Assembly (NCBI GenBank): GCA_039105265.1
Contig: JAPFFF010000338.1
Span: 1 to 25,583, forward strand
From: Tritrichomonas musculus
Taxonomy: Eukaryota > Parabasalia > Tritrichomonadida > Tritrichomonadidae
DNA: 25,583 nt
Direction of reading: 5' to 3'
In this document: piece after piece, positions 1 to 8,314 of the stretch
Numbering within the stretch: the first letter of the stretch is position 1
Layout: every line of letters starts with the position of its first letter
Notes under the pieces: generated by a model
Seen by the model: only the letters and a program-made list of their open reading frames with translations
What the model was told of the DNA's origin: nothing
The model's database searches: none
Position numbers and translations under genes: made by a program

Positions 1-116
1 TTATTTATATATATAAAGATACCCGCCTGCCACATAATATTGCAGTAAACTTTTTGAAATATCTTTGAAAATAACAACTTTTTAATATCATTCAAAAATA
101 AAACTTTTTGAATAAC

Positions 117-1676
117 ATGGTCATTCCATTTATTAAAATGAATAATTCTTGGGCAAAATGGATTGAAAAAAATGAATTGTTCGAATCAATACCTCAATGC
201 ATTAAGAGAGGTCCATATATATCCTATAAAAATTATCCAGATGCAGTTGATAAAATATTGAAAATATTTTCCAATTATATTGAAGGTGATGTTGCGAAAA
301 TTGCAAAAAAAACTGGGTTTAAAGAAAGAACATTATACAAATGGTTAGCAAATTATAGGCTAAACCCAGAATATAATCCATTATCTAAACAAATTAGGAA
401 CAAAGCAAGAATTTTTACAGAAGATGAAGAAGATGCAATAGCTGAGTTCATTTTAACAGAAAAAATACAGAAACATTGTTTTTTTAATGATTCTGAATGT
501 ATTGAAATTCTTGTCGATGCATATCTTACAAAGCACTCAAATGACGAAAACATTAACTTTTTAATAAGTTTTTCTAGAGGTTTTATATACTATTTTAAAA
601 AACGGCACGGTTTTGTATCACGTATATGTCACTTGAAAAGGAGACCTTCAACAACAAGCGTTTATATTAATTATTTTATAGATGATATGAAAAATTTATT
701 TCAAACAGTATCTTTTACTCAAATTATAAATATAGATGAAACCGGAATTTTCCTAAATTCAAAAAATATAAAAATATGGCACTCAAAAGGAAATGATGAT
801 GTATCTCTTCCAGTTGGATTTAGTGAGAAAAAAAGAATAACTGCAGTGTGTGCAATTGGAGCAGATGGCGCTAAATTTCCAATGCAATTTATTGCAAAAG
901 GCGAAACTAATGCTGTTATTAATACACAGCTCGGTGATGTTCACCCTCATTTAGCATCTTATTCTACAAAAGGTTGGACAAATGATGAAACATTTTATTC
1001 ATATTTAAATTTTATAAAATCTCAATTTAATCAAGATCAAGAAATACACATTATATTAGATATCTTTAGTGCACATAGAAGTGAAAACACAAAAAAAATT
1101 GCTGAAGAATTAGGAATAACATTGCATTATATACCAGCAGGTTTTACCGACCTTTATCAACCGTTAGATACGACAATATTTGCAATAATCAAAGCTTTTA
1201 TTAGTCATATGCTTCGTTCTTCTTTGAAAGAAGGGAAAAATTTAACAACTATCGATGCTTGCAGATTTATGATTGCTGCATGGGAAAAATTAAAACCTGA
1301 TATTATTCAAGAGTCTTTCGATAGATTACATCTTGAAGAAGTTTGGGAAGGATGCAATCAATATGACTTACCTATTATGCATACTTGTTTGTACAATCGT
1401 TCAACGAAAAGTAAAAAGAAATTAATGATATTAGAGGTTATTGAAAAAGATTCTATTAAGGACGATAATGGAATTTCTCTGCTGAGATATATTATAGATT
1501 CATTTGGTCAAAAAGATGTTCTTGAAATCAAAACAATTAGACATTATGTGAAACAAAATGCTTCTTTTGTTGATCTTGAAGGTTTCGAACAAAATTGTTC
1601 ATCATCAATATCTAAATTGTTATGTTACAAAATTTTGAAACAGGTTAACTTTGATTTGTTGAAGAAGAACTTTTGA
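117..1676 (+). CDS. pogo-like DDE transposase (DD35D)
   Basis: Cut-and-paste transposase acting in the nucleus on the element's own ends. The 519-residue protein starts at the ATG at 117; the frame is open from 108, but only a TTG is there. Residues about 45-80 form a helix-turn-helix (DVAKIAKKTGFKERTLYKWL), and residues 98-140 resemble the second, CENP-B-like DNA-binding helix set (FTEDEEDAIAEFI). The DDE_1-type catalytic core shows all three acids: D207 in INIDETG, D315 in ILDIFSAHR and D351 in YQPLD, with 35 residues between the second and third. The C-terminal ~100 residues are of unclear role. No stop or frame break is seen, so the protein may be active. The inverted ends and TA edges around it support a complete unit. 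The family call is firm; the pogo-like subgroup follows from the third Asp in QPLD and the N-terminal domains. Confidence 0.9.
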   Translation: MVIPFIKMNNSWAKWIEKNELFESIPQCIKRGPYISYKNYPDAVDKILKIFSNYIEGDVAKIAKKTGFKERTLYKWLANYRLNPEYNPLSKQIRNKARIFTEDEEDAIAEFILTEKIQKHCFFNDSECIEILVDAYLTKHSNDENINFLISFSRGFIYYFKKRHGFVSRICHLKRRPSTTSVYINYFIDDMKNLFQTVSFTQIINIDETGIFLNSKNIKIWHSKGNDDVSLPVGFSEKKRITAVCAIGADGAKFPMQFIAKGETNAVINTQLGDVHPHLASYSTKGWTNDETFYSYLNFIKSQFNQDQEIHIILDIFSAHRSENTKKIAEELGITLHYIPAGFTDLYQPLDTTIFAIIKAFISHMLRSSLKEGKNLTTIDACRFMIAAWEKLKPDIIQESFDRLHLEEVWEGCNQYDLPIMHTCLYNRSTKSKKKLMILEVIEKDSIKDDNGISLLRYIIDSFGQKDVLEIKTIRHYVKQNASFVDLEGFEQNCSSSISKLLCYKILKQVNFDLLKKNF

Positions 1677-1695
1677 ATTACACAAATAATCTATT

Positions 1696-1721
1696 CTTTT
1701 TGCATCTTTAGATGCAAAAAG
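1696..1721. other. perfect 12-bp hairpin just after the transposase stop
   Basis: CTTTTTGCATCT (1696-1707) and AGATGCAAAAAG (1710-1721) are exact reverse complements separated by TT. The hairpin lies 20 bases after the transposase TGA and inside the transposon's 3' end. It could fold in the mRNA 3' end or mark a subterminal transposase site. Nothing in the sequence decides between these. Confidence 0.6.
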
Positions 1722-1802
1722 AAGAATGAAATCATATTTTTAATTTTATCAAATTTTGTTCAAAAAGTTTATAATTCTATTCCTTACAATAAAAGTGGCA
1801 AA

Positions 1803-1923
1803 ATTGAAAGAACAATTCCGTAGGCTTATCAAAATTTGGTTTAATTTTACATACAAAATGCAGAAAGATTGAAAGAACAATTCCGTAGGCTTATCAAAAC
1901 TTGGTTTAATTTTACATACAAAA
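1803..1923. repeat. 65-bp tandem duplication next to the transposon
   Basis: Positions 1803-1858 recur at 1868-1923 with one mismatch (56 matching positions, period 65). Each copy contains GAACAATTCCGTAGGCTTAT. The second copy runs without a gap into the 23-bp minisatellite. The pair lies 32 bases outside the transposon's right end, so it belongs to the target DNA rather than the element. Confidence 0.85.
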
Positions 1924-2210
1924 CAACTACAAGATTATCAACAAAACAACTCCAAGATTATCAACAAAGCAACTCCAAGATTATCAACAAAACAACTACA
2001 AGATTATCAACAAAACAACTACAAGATTATCAACAAAACAACTACAAGATTATCAACAAAACAACTCCAAGATGATCTACAAAACAACTCCAAGATGATC
2101 TACAAAACAACTCCAAGATTATCAACAAAGAAACTCCAAGATGATCAACAAAACAACTCCAAGATTATCAACAAAGAAACTCCAAGATGATCAACAAAAC
2201 AACTCCAAGA
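1918..2210. repeat. 23-bp minisatellite, about 12.5 copies
   Basis: Units start at 1931, 1954, 1977, 2000, 2023 and so on at exact 23-base steps to 2207, with a half unit before the first. The core is AAGATTATCAACAAAACAAC followed by TCC or TAC. Variants are GATGATCTAC for GATTATCAAC, and AAAGAAAC or AAAGCAAC for AAAACAAC. Neighbouring units share variants, which is the pattern left by recent slippage or unequal exchange. The period is not a multiple of three and there is no unique spacer, so it is neither coding nor a CRISPR array. A 68-residue frame through it is only the repeat read in three phases. Confidence 0.95.
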
Positions 2211-3625
2211 TCAGTAATAATCCATTTCAGCTAGTAATCATTCACAATTGTTTGGCTCCATTAGTTTAGGACATTAACAAATTATTAAAATTACATAAAA
2301 AATTCATCTCTATTTCTTTTATTATTAATTTTTTTTATAGTTTTTGCTAATAAGCTTATTTTGAGAGCGTTACCCTTGTTAATTCTTACGTTTTCTCATT
2401 CTTTATTAATTATAATCAACTTCATTAATATAATCTTAATCATTTTATATTTCGTGTAAGTATAATATATTGAGGTATGCTGGGCTTAGTAATGCAATAT
2501 TTCCCATTATAATGGGTTTTCTTGAAAAAATTGTAGAAAACAAAAAAAAAATATTATATGTAGAATGGAAAAAATTATGCCGTAGTTTATTATATAGTGG
2601 AAAAGTTTAATTTTGGAAATAATTCGTATTTCTAAAGTATTAGCTGAAAAAATCTATTACATCTTCGAAAAAATCGATTTTATTGCATATTTTTTTAGGT
2701 CGATTTTGGTATTTTAATTAATGGTTATTATCATTAATTATGCAATAAATTAAGCTGAATTGATCATTAATTATGCAATTCTCCATATATAATATAATGG
2801 AGAATTGAGCTTAATTTATAAGATTTACTATTGAATTCTTTTCTTTTCCTAATTATATATGAAGATGAAATTCGGACTTTGGAACAAAAAATTTCAAAAC
2901 TTCGTATATATATTGTAATTTTTATTTATGAAACATTGTGAAGAGGATAAACGATATTGATAAAGCGTTATTTGAATTATTGAAATACAACAAATTTTAG
3001 GTTCATGAATTTGTCTATAATTTGGCGTAGCAATTCTTTGTTGGGTTGGTATTAATATGTATCAGGCTTATTGTGTAAACATAAAAGAGGAACGAATAAG
3101 TTCAACACTAAAATAAAAATGAAAAAATAAACGTTCTCCCAATCCCAAAATTGAATTTATTTGAATGTATAAACAAAAAGTTTACTGCAAAAAAAACACA
3201 TTGCCGCATATTTGGAACTAAGATAAAATATATTCTGTTTAATAAAAAATATTATGCTTATTAGGTTATTTTGATTTAATAAATTACTTTTTTTTAACAA
3301 GATATTTGTAATCTATTTAATTAAATTATGATAACTTTTTATATGAGTTTCCAGAAAAATAATATTTTGAATGAAAATTTACGATCAAATATCGTTATAA
3401 ATTTAAGCTCTCTCACTTTATATATTTCCATTTTGATTGACCAAACATCTCAAATTCGTAAGCACAAATCTCTATAATAATCAGAAAACGTAAATATCTA
3501 TGATCTACAAAAAAAAACTTTGAATGTTGGGCAAATTACACAAATTACGATTTTCATTTTAATGCTGGCTCATTTTTATCAATTTTCTCAGCTTCAAATT
3601 AATTTTTTATGATTTCGTTTTCTTT
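2211..3625. other. gene-free A+T-rich stretch
   Basis: No reading frame, tRNA or recognisable domain was found on either strand over about 1.4 kb. It holds one compact structured spot, the nested palindrome and direct repeat at 2730-2819 described separately, and otherwise A+T-rich sequence with many short stops. The last part before 3626 has no LRR-like coding sequence, so the LRR gene that follows has no visible 5' end. Confidence 0.6.
2730..2819. repeat. nested inverted repeat with an internal 17-bp direct repeat
   Basis: Outer arms ATAAATTAAGCT (2745-2756) and AGCTTAATTTAT (2808-2819) are exact reverse complements. Inside them AATTCTCCAT (2777-2786) pairs with ATGGAGAATT (2797-2806). ATCATTAATTATGCAAT occurs twice, at 2730-2746 and 2763-2779. 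The structure is cruciform-capable and could be the remains of a small foldback element or a replication or matrix site. No function can be read from it. Confidence 0.65.
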
Positions 3626-4745
3626 GGATGTTCATCATTAACAAAAATAAAAATTCCACAGTCTGTAACTTTAATTAAAAATGGATCATTTAGAGGATGC
3701 TCATCTTTAAAAGAAATTATATTTCCACATAAGTTGACTGGAATTGAAAGTAAAGCTTTCTATGGATTCAGTTCTTTAAAAAGTTTAACAATTCCTAAAT
3801 CAACAAAATCAATAGGAAATTTTGCATTTTATGAGTGTTCATCTTTAGAAGAAATTGTAATTAATTCTCCATTAAATTCAATTGAAGATGGCGTTTTTGA
3901 AAGTTGTGTAAATTTAACAGTTATTTCAATTCCATCATCTGTAACAACTATAAAATCTTATGTAAAGAAAAGGAATAAACCCCCTAACTTTTTCAACAAC
4001 CCCCTAACTTTTTTTGACCATTTTTCCCTCTCAAATTAGCCTTTTTTGATGGCAAAAAGTACTTTCTTTTGAATTTAAATTTAAATATGGAAAAAAGTTA
4101 GGGGGTTTTGTAAAGTTAAAATCAGGGCTTCTAAATTATAATACATAAATAATATTGAATACATTATTAAATATATTAAAATGAATGAACAATTATTGAT
4201 CTAAAAAAGTTAGGGGTTCATAAATACATTATTAAATATATTAAAATGAATGTATAAAAAGTTTTCTCTCAAATTTTAAAAAAGTTATGGGTTTTTTTTA
4301 TCGTTAGGGGGTTTGAACTTTACTTTATTTAAAAAATGCAGATCATTGTTAAAAATTGAAATTCCTCCTTTAGTAACTACAATTGGTAGTTATGCTTTTG
4401 AAGATTGCTTAAGTTTAACTGAAATAACAATTCCATCTTCTGTTATTGAAATTTGCCAAAATGCATTTCATAATTGCACTTCATTAATGAAAGTGACAAT
4501 TCAGAGTTCAATTGAATCAATTAATGATTCTGTTTTCGAAGGTTGGTAATTTTGCTTTTCATGAATGCCATTCGATTCAAAGAAGCATCATTGAAAAGAG
4601 TATCAATTGGAAATTATGCATTAATGTAATGCTATTCGTTGAAGCAAATAGAGATTTCCTTTTCAGTCATTGAAATCGGTTCCTGTGTTTTCAATTATTG
4701 TTCAACATTGAAAAGAGTATCGATTCCATCAAGATTAGTTAATGG
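3626..4745 (+). pseudogene. BspA-like leucine-rich repeat (LRR_5) surface protein, decayed
   Basis: The translation from 3626 shows the ~23-residue TpLRR/BspA repeat (GCSSLTKIKIPQSVTLIKNGSF, then IGNFAFYECSSLEEIVI). BspA-like proteins are an expanded family in trichomonads, many thought to sit at the cell surface and bind host or bacterial partners. There is no ATG before the first repeat: a TAA lies at about 3558 and the open frame lacks Met. The repeats stop at TTIKSY near 3960, where a foreign insert begins, and resume at FKKCRSLLKIEIPPLVTTIG after about 4324. A TAA at 4547-4549 ends that frame, and faint LRR sequence (SVIEIGSCVFNYCSTLKRVSIPS) continues to about 4745 with shifted frame. 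Lost 5' end, insert and later decay make it a pseudogene. Confidence 0.8.
3962..4323. mobile_element. insert with inverted ends, MITE-like, family unknown
   Basis: The insert splits an LRR unit. Near its ends AAACCCCCTAAC (3977-3988) and GTTAGGGGGTTT (4303-4314) are exact reverse complements, and GTAAAG (3962-3967) mirrors CTTTAC (4318-4323) just outside. The G-rich motif AAAAAGTTAGGGG, or its complement, recurs about six times inside in both orientations. A 30-bp direct repeat containing ACATTATTAAATATATTAAA lies at 4158-4187 and 4223-4252. There is no coding capacity. A target-site duplication is not clear, so the exact edges may be off by up to about 15 bases. It is most simply a non-autonomous DNA element. 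Confidence 0.55.
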
Positions 4746-4895
4746 AAAATTAAAAATTTCACCAAAAGCCGAAATAATAACGATTAAAAATAAAAATTTA
4801 CTTAAAAATTAATATTTTAATATTTTACCCCCTCTCTCAGAACTAATGCATTTAAATAATGTTATTTTGAGCTAAATTATAACGTTATATGTTTT

Positions 4896-5141
4896 ATGAA
4901 TAAATTTGATTTATCTGGTTTCAAAATTGTTAAAGAAATTGGAAATGCTTTTCAAAAAAAAAACTATTGATAATCTTTATGATGAATTCGAAAATAATAA
5001 AAAAAAAATCCAAAGCTTGATTCAGTTATTTTACTATTTAAAGCAGATTTTATGAATGATCCAAAAGAACAAACAAAAATTGGACGTTGTTATATTGAAA
5101 ATTATGTATTTGATCAAAATCGAGTCAAAGATGATCATTAA
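4896..5141 (+). pseudogene. short decayed fragment, Sel1-like repeat remnant
   Basis: An ATG at 4896 begins MNKFDLSGFKIVKEIGNAF, which then runs into A-rich sequence and a frame change. The piece before the TAA at 5139-5141 reads DPKEQTKIGRCYIENYVFDQN, which resembles the helix pattern of Sel1-like repeats (DPKAQYxLGxxYxxG) that trichomonads often join to kinase domains. The opening FKIVKEIG could be the first strand of a kinase domain. Both matches are short and the identification is tentative. Confidence 0.3.
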
Positions 5142-5272
5142 CATTTTGTATATATTTCACTTGGTAGGCGTAAATTATACACAAAATCTTTTTTTTTTTT
5201 TTTCAAGACAAGTTTTCAAACTAAATTCAGGATATTCTAATTCAAAAGCTTAACAAATTTCAAATAAAATCG

Positions 5273-5299
5273 TTTTTTTTTTTTTTTTTTTTTTTTTTT
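5273..5299. repeat. T27 homopolymer
   Basis: An uninterrupted run of 27 T lies about 220 bases before the ankyrin gene. A dA:dT tract of this length resists nucleosomes and could help keep the promoter open. It could equally be a neutral slippage product. Confidence 0.9.
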
Positions 5300-5336
5300 C
5301 ATTTTTTATAACTCAAAGTGAATTTCTACCGAAATT

Positions 5337-5383
5337 AATTATACAAACCTTTCAAAAAGGTAAATCCAAGGGTTTGTATAATT
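5337..5383. repeat. 13-bp perfect inverted repeat with a 21-bp loop
   Basis: AATTATACAAACC (5337-5349) and GGTTTGTATAATT (5371-5383) are exact reverse complements, about 135 bases upstream of the ankyrin start codon. The similar strings GTGAATTTCTACC and GGGAATTTCTACA flank it on the two sides. It could be an operator-like dyad or the ends of a very small element. Confidence 0.6.
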
Positions 5384-5518
5384 TTAGTGACTTACAGGTT
5401 CCCTAATATTTTAAGTGAATGGGAATTTCTACAAAAATTTTCATCTTTTTTAGAATTTGAATCATTTATCACTTTTTCAATTAATTAATTAAACGGTCTT
5501 TTTACTAATTTCTTTCTA

Positions 5519-6640
5519 ATGCTGTCAGATGTTCAGCAATATTTAGAAATAAATAAAAATATTCAACGAAAGATCATTGAATTTTTAGAACATGACAGCA
5601 ATACTGAAGAAAATTATCAAAATTTGATCCAATTAATAGATGAAAATAAGATCAAAGAAGATGAATTTAAATTACAAGAATTATTGCATTTAATCTCAAT
5701 AATATCAAGTCATCACCATCGTAGTTTAGATTTTTTTCCGAAAATCGAACGAATTCTTTTAAATTTTCAAAAAGAAATCAAACAAAGGTTGTCAAATTCT
5801 GAAATTTTTTACATTTTTAACAATAATAAACGAATAATATTATTTTTAATAGAAGAAAATCTAATTATTCCTAACAAACAAATTGTTAAACAAAAGGAAT
5901 ATGATATATCATTTCTTTCATATTTTTGCACGAATTTCAATGAACTTTATAATAAATACATTTTACAAGCGATTGATTTAGAAGTTAAAAAAATAGGTAA
6001 ATTACCGATTGAAGTTTTTAATCAAAAAAGAAAAACAGGAGAGAATGATAATTATATTTGTCAATTGATTCGAAATGATTCTATTGAAGAATTTATAACA
6101 TACATTAATAAAAACGATTATTTTCTATCGTCAAAAGTCGAAGATTCAATTTTTGAAACAAACCAATTTTTACTTGAGAATAAACCATTATTAATTGAAT
6201 ATTCTGCATTTTTTGGATCAACTCAAATATTTAAATATTTATATTTAAATGGATGCAAGTTGACACCTTCTTTATGGCTTTATTCAATTCATGGAAATGA
6301 TCCAGAAATAATCAGTATTCTTGAAGAAAATGAAATAAAACCTAAAGATGAGTCTTATATTGAATGTTATAATGAATCAATTAAATGCCATCATATTAAT
6401 ATGACCGAATATATTCTCCAAAAAATCTTAGATAATAAATCAGAGAATGATTTAAATCAAATTTCTAAAAGCATAAAATATTATAATTTTATTTATTTTC
6501 CAAAAGATATTAACAGCATTTTTGCTTTTCAAAAATTTTGTCGTTATGGCTATTTTAATTTTGTTAAATTTTTTATTGAAAATAAGAAAATTGATGTAAA
6601 TGAAACTTGCAAAATTAAAAAAAAAAATATTTTTATATAG
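5519..6640 (+). CDS. ankyrin-type protein with DUF3447-like N-terminal region
   Basis: The 373-residue frame starts at an ATG (5519). Its opening (MLSDVQQYLEINKNIQRKII) and the helical block to about residue 160 are typical of the large trichomonad ankyrin family whose N-terminal half matches DUF3447. Degenerate ankyrin repeats begin at about residue 190 (IEYSAFFGSTQIFKYLYLNG, then WLYSIHGNDPEIISILEENE, then FCRYGYFNFVKFFIENKKIDV). The partner is unknown; ankyrin repeats bind proteins. The frame ends abruptly at INVNETCK-like sequence followed by poly-Lys codons and TAG, whereas family members go on with several more repeats. An ankyrin repeat appears 250 bases downstream (6888). The gene is therefore either truncated or the first exon of something longer, although no trichomonad-type GTATGT donor or ACTAACACACAG acceptor is visible. 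Confidence 0.7.
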   Translation: MLSDVQQYLEINKNIQRKIIEFLEHDSNTEENYQNLIQLIDENKIKEDEFKLQELLHLISIISSHHHRSLDFFPKIERILLNFQKEIKQRLSNSEIFYIFNNNKRIILFLIEENLIIPNKQIVKQKEYDISFLSYFCTNFNELYNKYILQAIDLEVKKIGKLPIEVFNQKRKTGENDNYICQLIRNDSIEEFITYINKNDYFLSSKVEDSIFETNQFLLENKPLLIEYSAFFGSTQIFKYLYLNGCKLTPSLWLYSIHGNDPEIISILEENEIKPKDESYIECYNESIKCHHINMTEYILQKILDNKSENDLNQISKSIKYYNFIYFPKDINSIFAFQKFCRYGYFNFVKFFIENKKIDVNETCKIKKKNIFI

Positions 6641-6887
6641 TCAAAATTCTATTTTTAATTTTTGAATCAAATTTTAAAATCAATTTTTGAGATTTATAAA
6701 GATGATGTTAATAATTCAAATTTTATATAAAATTCCAAATCAATATATTTTTTTACTCATGAAATTTAACATTTTTTCATTTATATAATTGTCGATTTAA
6801 GTTTAATACAATTCCATAAGTGTATTTCTTTTATACAATTAAAATTTTAGTTTTTGAATGTGATTTTTTTTTGATTTTTTATATACA

Positions 6888-7149
6888 ACAGCTTTAATAA
6901 ATTCAGTTCAAAAAGGAAATCTTAAAATTGTTAAACTTTTATTATCAATACCTGAAATTAATGTTAATGTTAATCAAATTTAAATAATAATTTTATTAAT
7001 GTTGAAACGATTAAATTCATCCACCCAAATCCATGGTTACCAAAAGATTATGTTATAAGTACAACAAACGTTCAAACCTTTAAATATTTTATAGGACACC
7101 AATAAATTTTGCATGTCAGAAAGAATATAAAGAAATATATGACCTTTTA
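6888..7149 (+). pseudogene. ankyrin-repeat remnants between the ankyrin and LRR genes
   Basis: 6888-6983 translates as TALINSVQKGNLKIVKLLLS followed by IPEINVNVN, one good ankyrin repeat ending in TAA. About 100 bases later, 7093-7149 encodes RTPINFACQKEYKEIYDLLL, a second ankyrin-type repeat in the same frame as the LRR gene that follows. The piece between has no clear match. 6641-6887 holds only A+T-rich sequence. These look like the lost C-terminal repeats of the gene at 5519. Confidence 0.6.
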
Positions 7150-7182
7150 TTGAAGCAAAAAGGATTACAAATTGTTGATTAT

Positions 7183-8193
7183 ATGTTTTATAATTGCAAA
7201 GAATTAAAAGAATTTGAAATTCCATTAAATATCAAAACAATTGGAAATTATGCTTTTCAATTATGTACATCTTTAAATACAGTCATAATACCATCTTCTG
7301 TAACAGTAATTGGGCATTATGCTTTTTTAAGTTGCAATAACTTAAAGAATATAAAACTACCTCATTCAATTATTTCAATTGGCATTGGAGCTTTTCAAAA
7401 ATGCACAAAATTAACTCAGATTGATTTACCTTCATCTGTAACAAAAATTGAACAGCATGCGTTTAGTGGTTGTTTTAGACTTTCTAACAAATCAATTATT
7501 TCTTTTACATTAATAAAAGAAATTGAACCTTTTACATTTGAAGATTGTGTGTCAATCGTTGAATTGATTATTCCAAATTCAGTAGAAAAAATAGGTGCAA
7601 ACTTATTTTGTCGTTGTAAATCATTGAAGCAAATTACTATTCCATCTTCAGTTAAAATAATAGAAAAGAATACCTTTTATGAATGTTTTTCACTTGAAAA
7701 AGTTGAATTACTTGCTAAAATAACTCAAATTGAGAATGGAATGTTTTATAAATGCACTTCACTTCATTCAATTTCAATTCCTTCAACAGTTACATTAATT
7801 GGTGAAAAATCTTTTTATAGTTGTTCTTCACTTACTGAAATTTTAATTCCTCCTTCTGTTGTTACAATTGGAATTGCATCGTTTGAAAGTTGTTCTTCTT
7901 TGAAAAAGGTAATTATTTCATCTTCTGTTAAAAAAATTGAACAACGTGCTTTTACTCAATGCACTTCTTTGACTGATATAACAATTCCATCTTCGGTCAT
8001 TTCAATTGGCCAATATGCATTTTCTAAATGTGAATCTTTAACCAATATTGAGATTCCAAGTTCAGTTACAGAAATTGGGGAAAATATTTTCAAAGGCTGC
8101 TCTTCTATTAAAGAAATATTGGTTCCATCAAATTTAATTGCACCTGGAAATCAAGCATTTGCTGGATGTACAAAGTTTGTTAAAAAAGTTTAA
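7183..8193 (+). CDS. BspA-like LRR_5 protein, about 14 repeats
   Basis: Almost the whole frame is the TpLRR/BspA repeat of about 23 residues, with F..C.SL..I.IP.SV..IG as the recurrent pattern (for example FSKCESLTNIEIPSSVTEIG). It forms a curved LRR solenoid, and trichomonad members are candidate surface adhesion proteins. No signal peptide and no C-terminal membrane segment are visible; it ends AFAGCTKFVKKV. The ATG at 7183 is the first in frame, but the frame is already open from about 7084. There it encodes an ankyrin repeat, so this Met may not be the true start and the LRR part may once have been the end of a longer ankyrin-LRR protein. The stop TAA is followed by AAATAAA, matching the UAAA-type poly(A) signal known in trichomonads. 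All repeats are intact, unlike the other two LRR genes here. Confidence 0.8.
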   Translation: MFYNCKELKEFEIPLNIKTIGNYAFQLCTSLNTVIIPSSVTVIGHYAFLSCNNLKNIKLPHSIISIGIGAFQKCTKLTQIDLPSSVTKIEQHAFSGCFRLSNKSIISFTLIKEIEPFTFEDCVSIVELIIPNSVEKIGANLFCRCKSLKQITIPSSVKIIEKNTFYECFSLEKVELLAKITQIENGMFYKCTSLHSISIPSTVTLIGEKSFYSCSSLTEILIPPSVVTIGIASFESCSSLKKVIISSSVKKIEQRAFTQCTSLTDITIPSSVISIGQYAFSKCESLTNIEIPSSVTEIGENIFKGCSSIKEILVPSNLIAPGNQAFAGCTKFVKKV

Positions 8194-8314
8194 AAATAAA
8201 AAATCTATAACATACTAATTAAACTTTTTAATTTTGTTTTTTCTAAAAATTTGATAATAATTGAATTCAAATTTTGAATTCAACTTTTTCTGAATTAAAA
8301 TAAAACGTTGAAGT

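Larger units (their letters stand above)
46..1771 (+). mobile_element. pogo-like (Tc1/mariner superfamily) DNA transposon, apparently whole
   Basis: Seen: a perfect 13-bp inverted pair, TAAACTTTTTGAA at 46-58 and TTCAAAAAGTTTA at 1759-1771, encloses one long transposase frame. The outermost TA on each side (46-47, 1770-1771) can be read as the TA target duplication of Tc1/mariner elements, which leaves 11-bp terminal repeats starting AACTTTTTGAA. The same AACTTTTTGAA lies a second time at 102-112, just before the start codon, as a possible subterminal transposase site. The element is about 1.7 kb, normal for the family. The repeats are shorter than the usual 20-30 bp of pogo elements, and only loose similarity continues inward, so the exact ends are inferred. 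With an intact transposase it may be young. Confidence 0.75.

Noticed and set aside
1869-2075. 68-residue reading frame rich in Gln, Asn and Thr
   Set aside because: It is the 23-bp minisatellite read through; the period is not a multiple of three and there is no other coding sign.
1918-2210. CRISPR-like array of 23-base repeats
   Set aside because: Units are directly adjacent with no unique spacers, in a eukaryotic setting. It is a minisatellite.
3977-4314. Internal telomere repeats (TTAGGG-like)
   Set aside because: The copies are dispersed and in both orientations, not a tandem array, so they fit a small element better than a telomere scar.
5056-5253. 65-residue frame upstream of the ankyrin gene
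   Set aside because: It runs through a T tract and overlaps, in another frame, the better-supported Sel1-like fragment.
5469-5480. Trichomonad initiator element (TCAYTWYTC-like TCACTTTTTC) before the ankyrin gene
   Set aside because: It has one extra T and lies about 50 bases from the ATG, farther than usual for this element, so it is not called.
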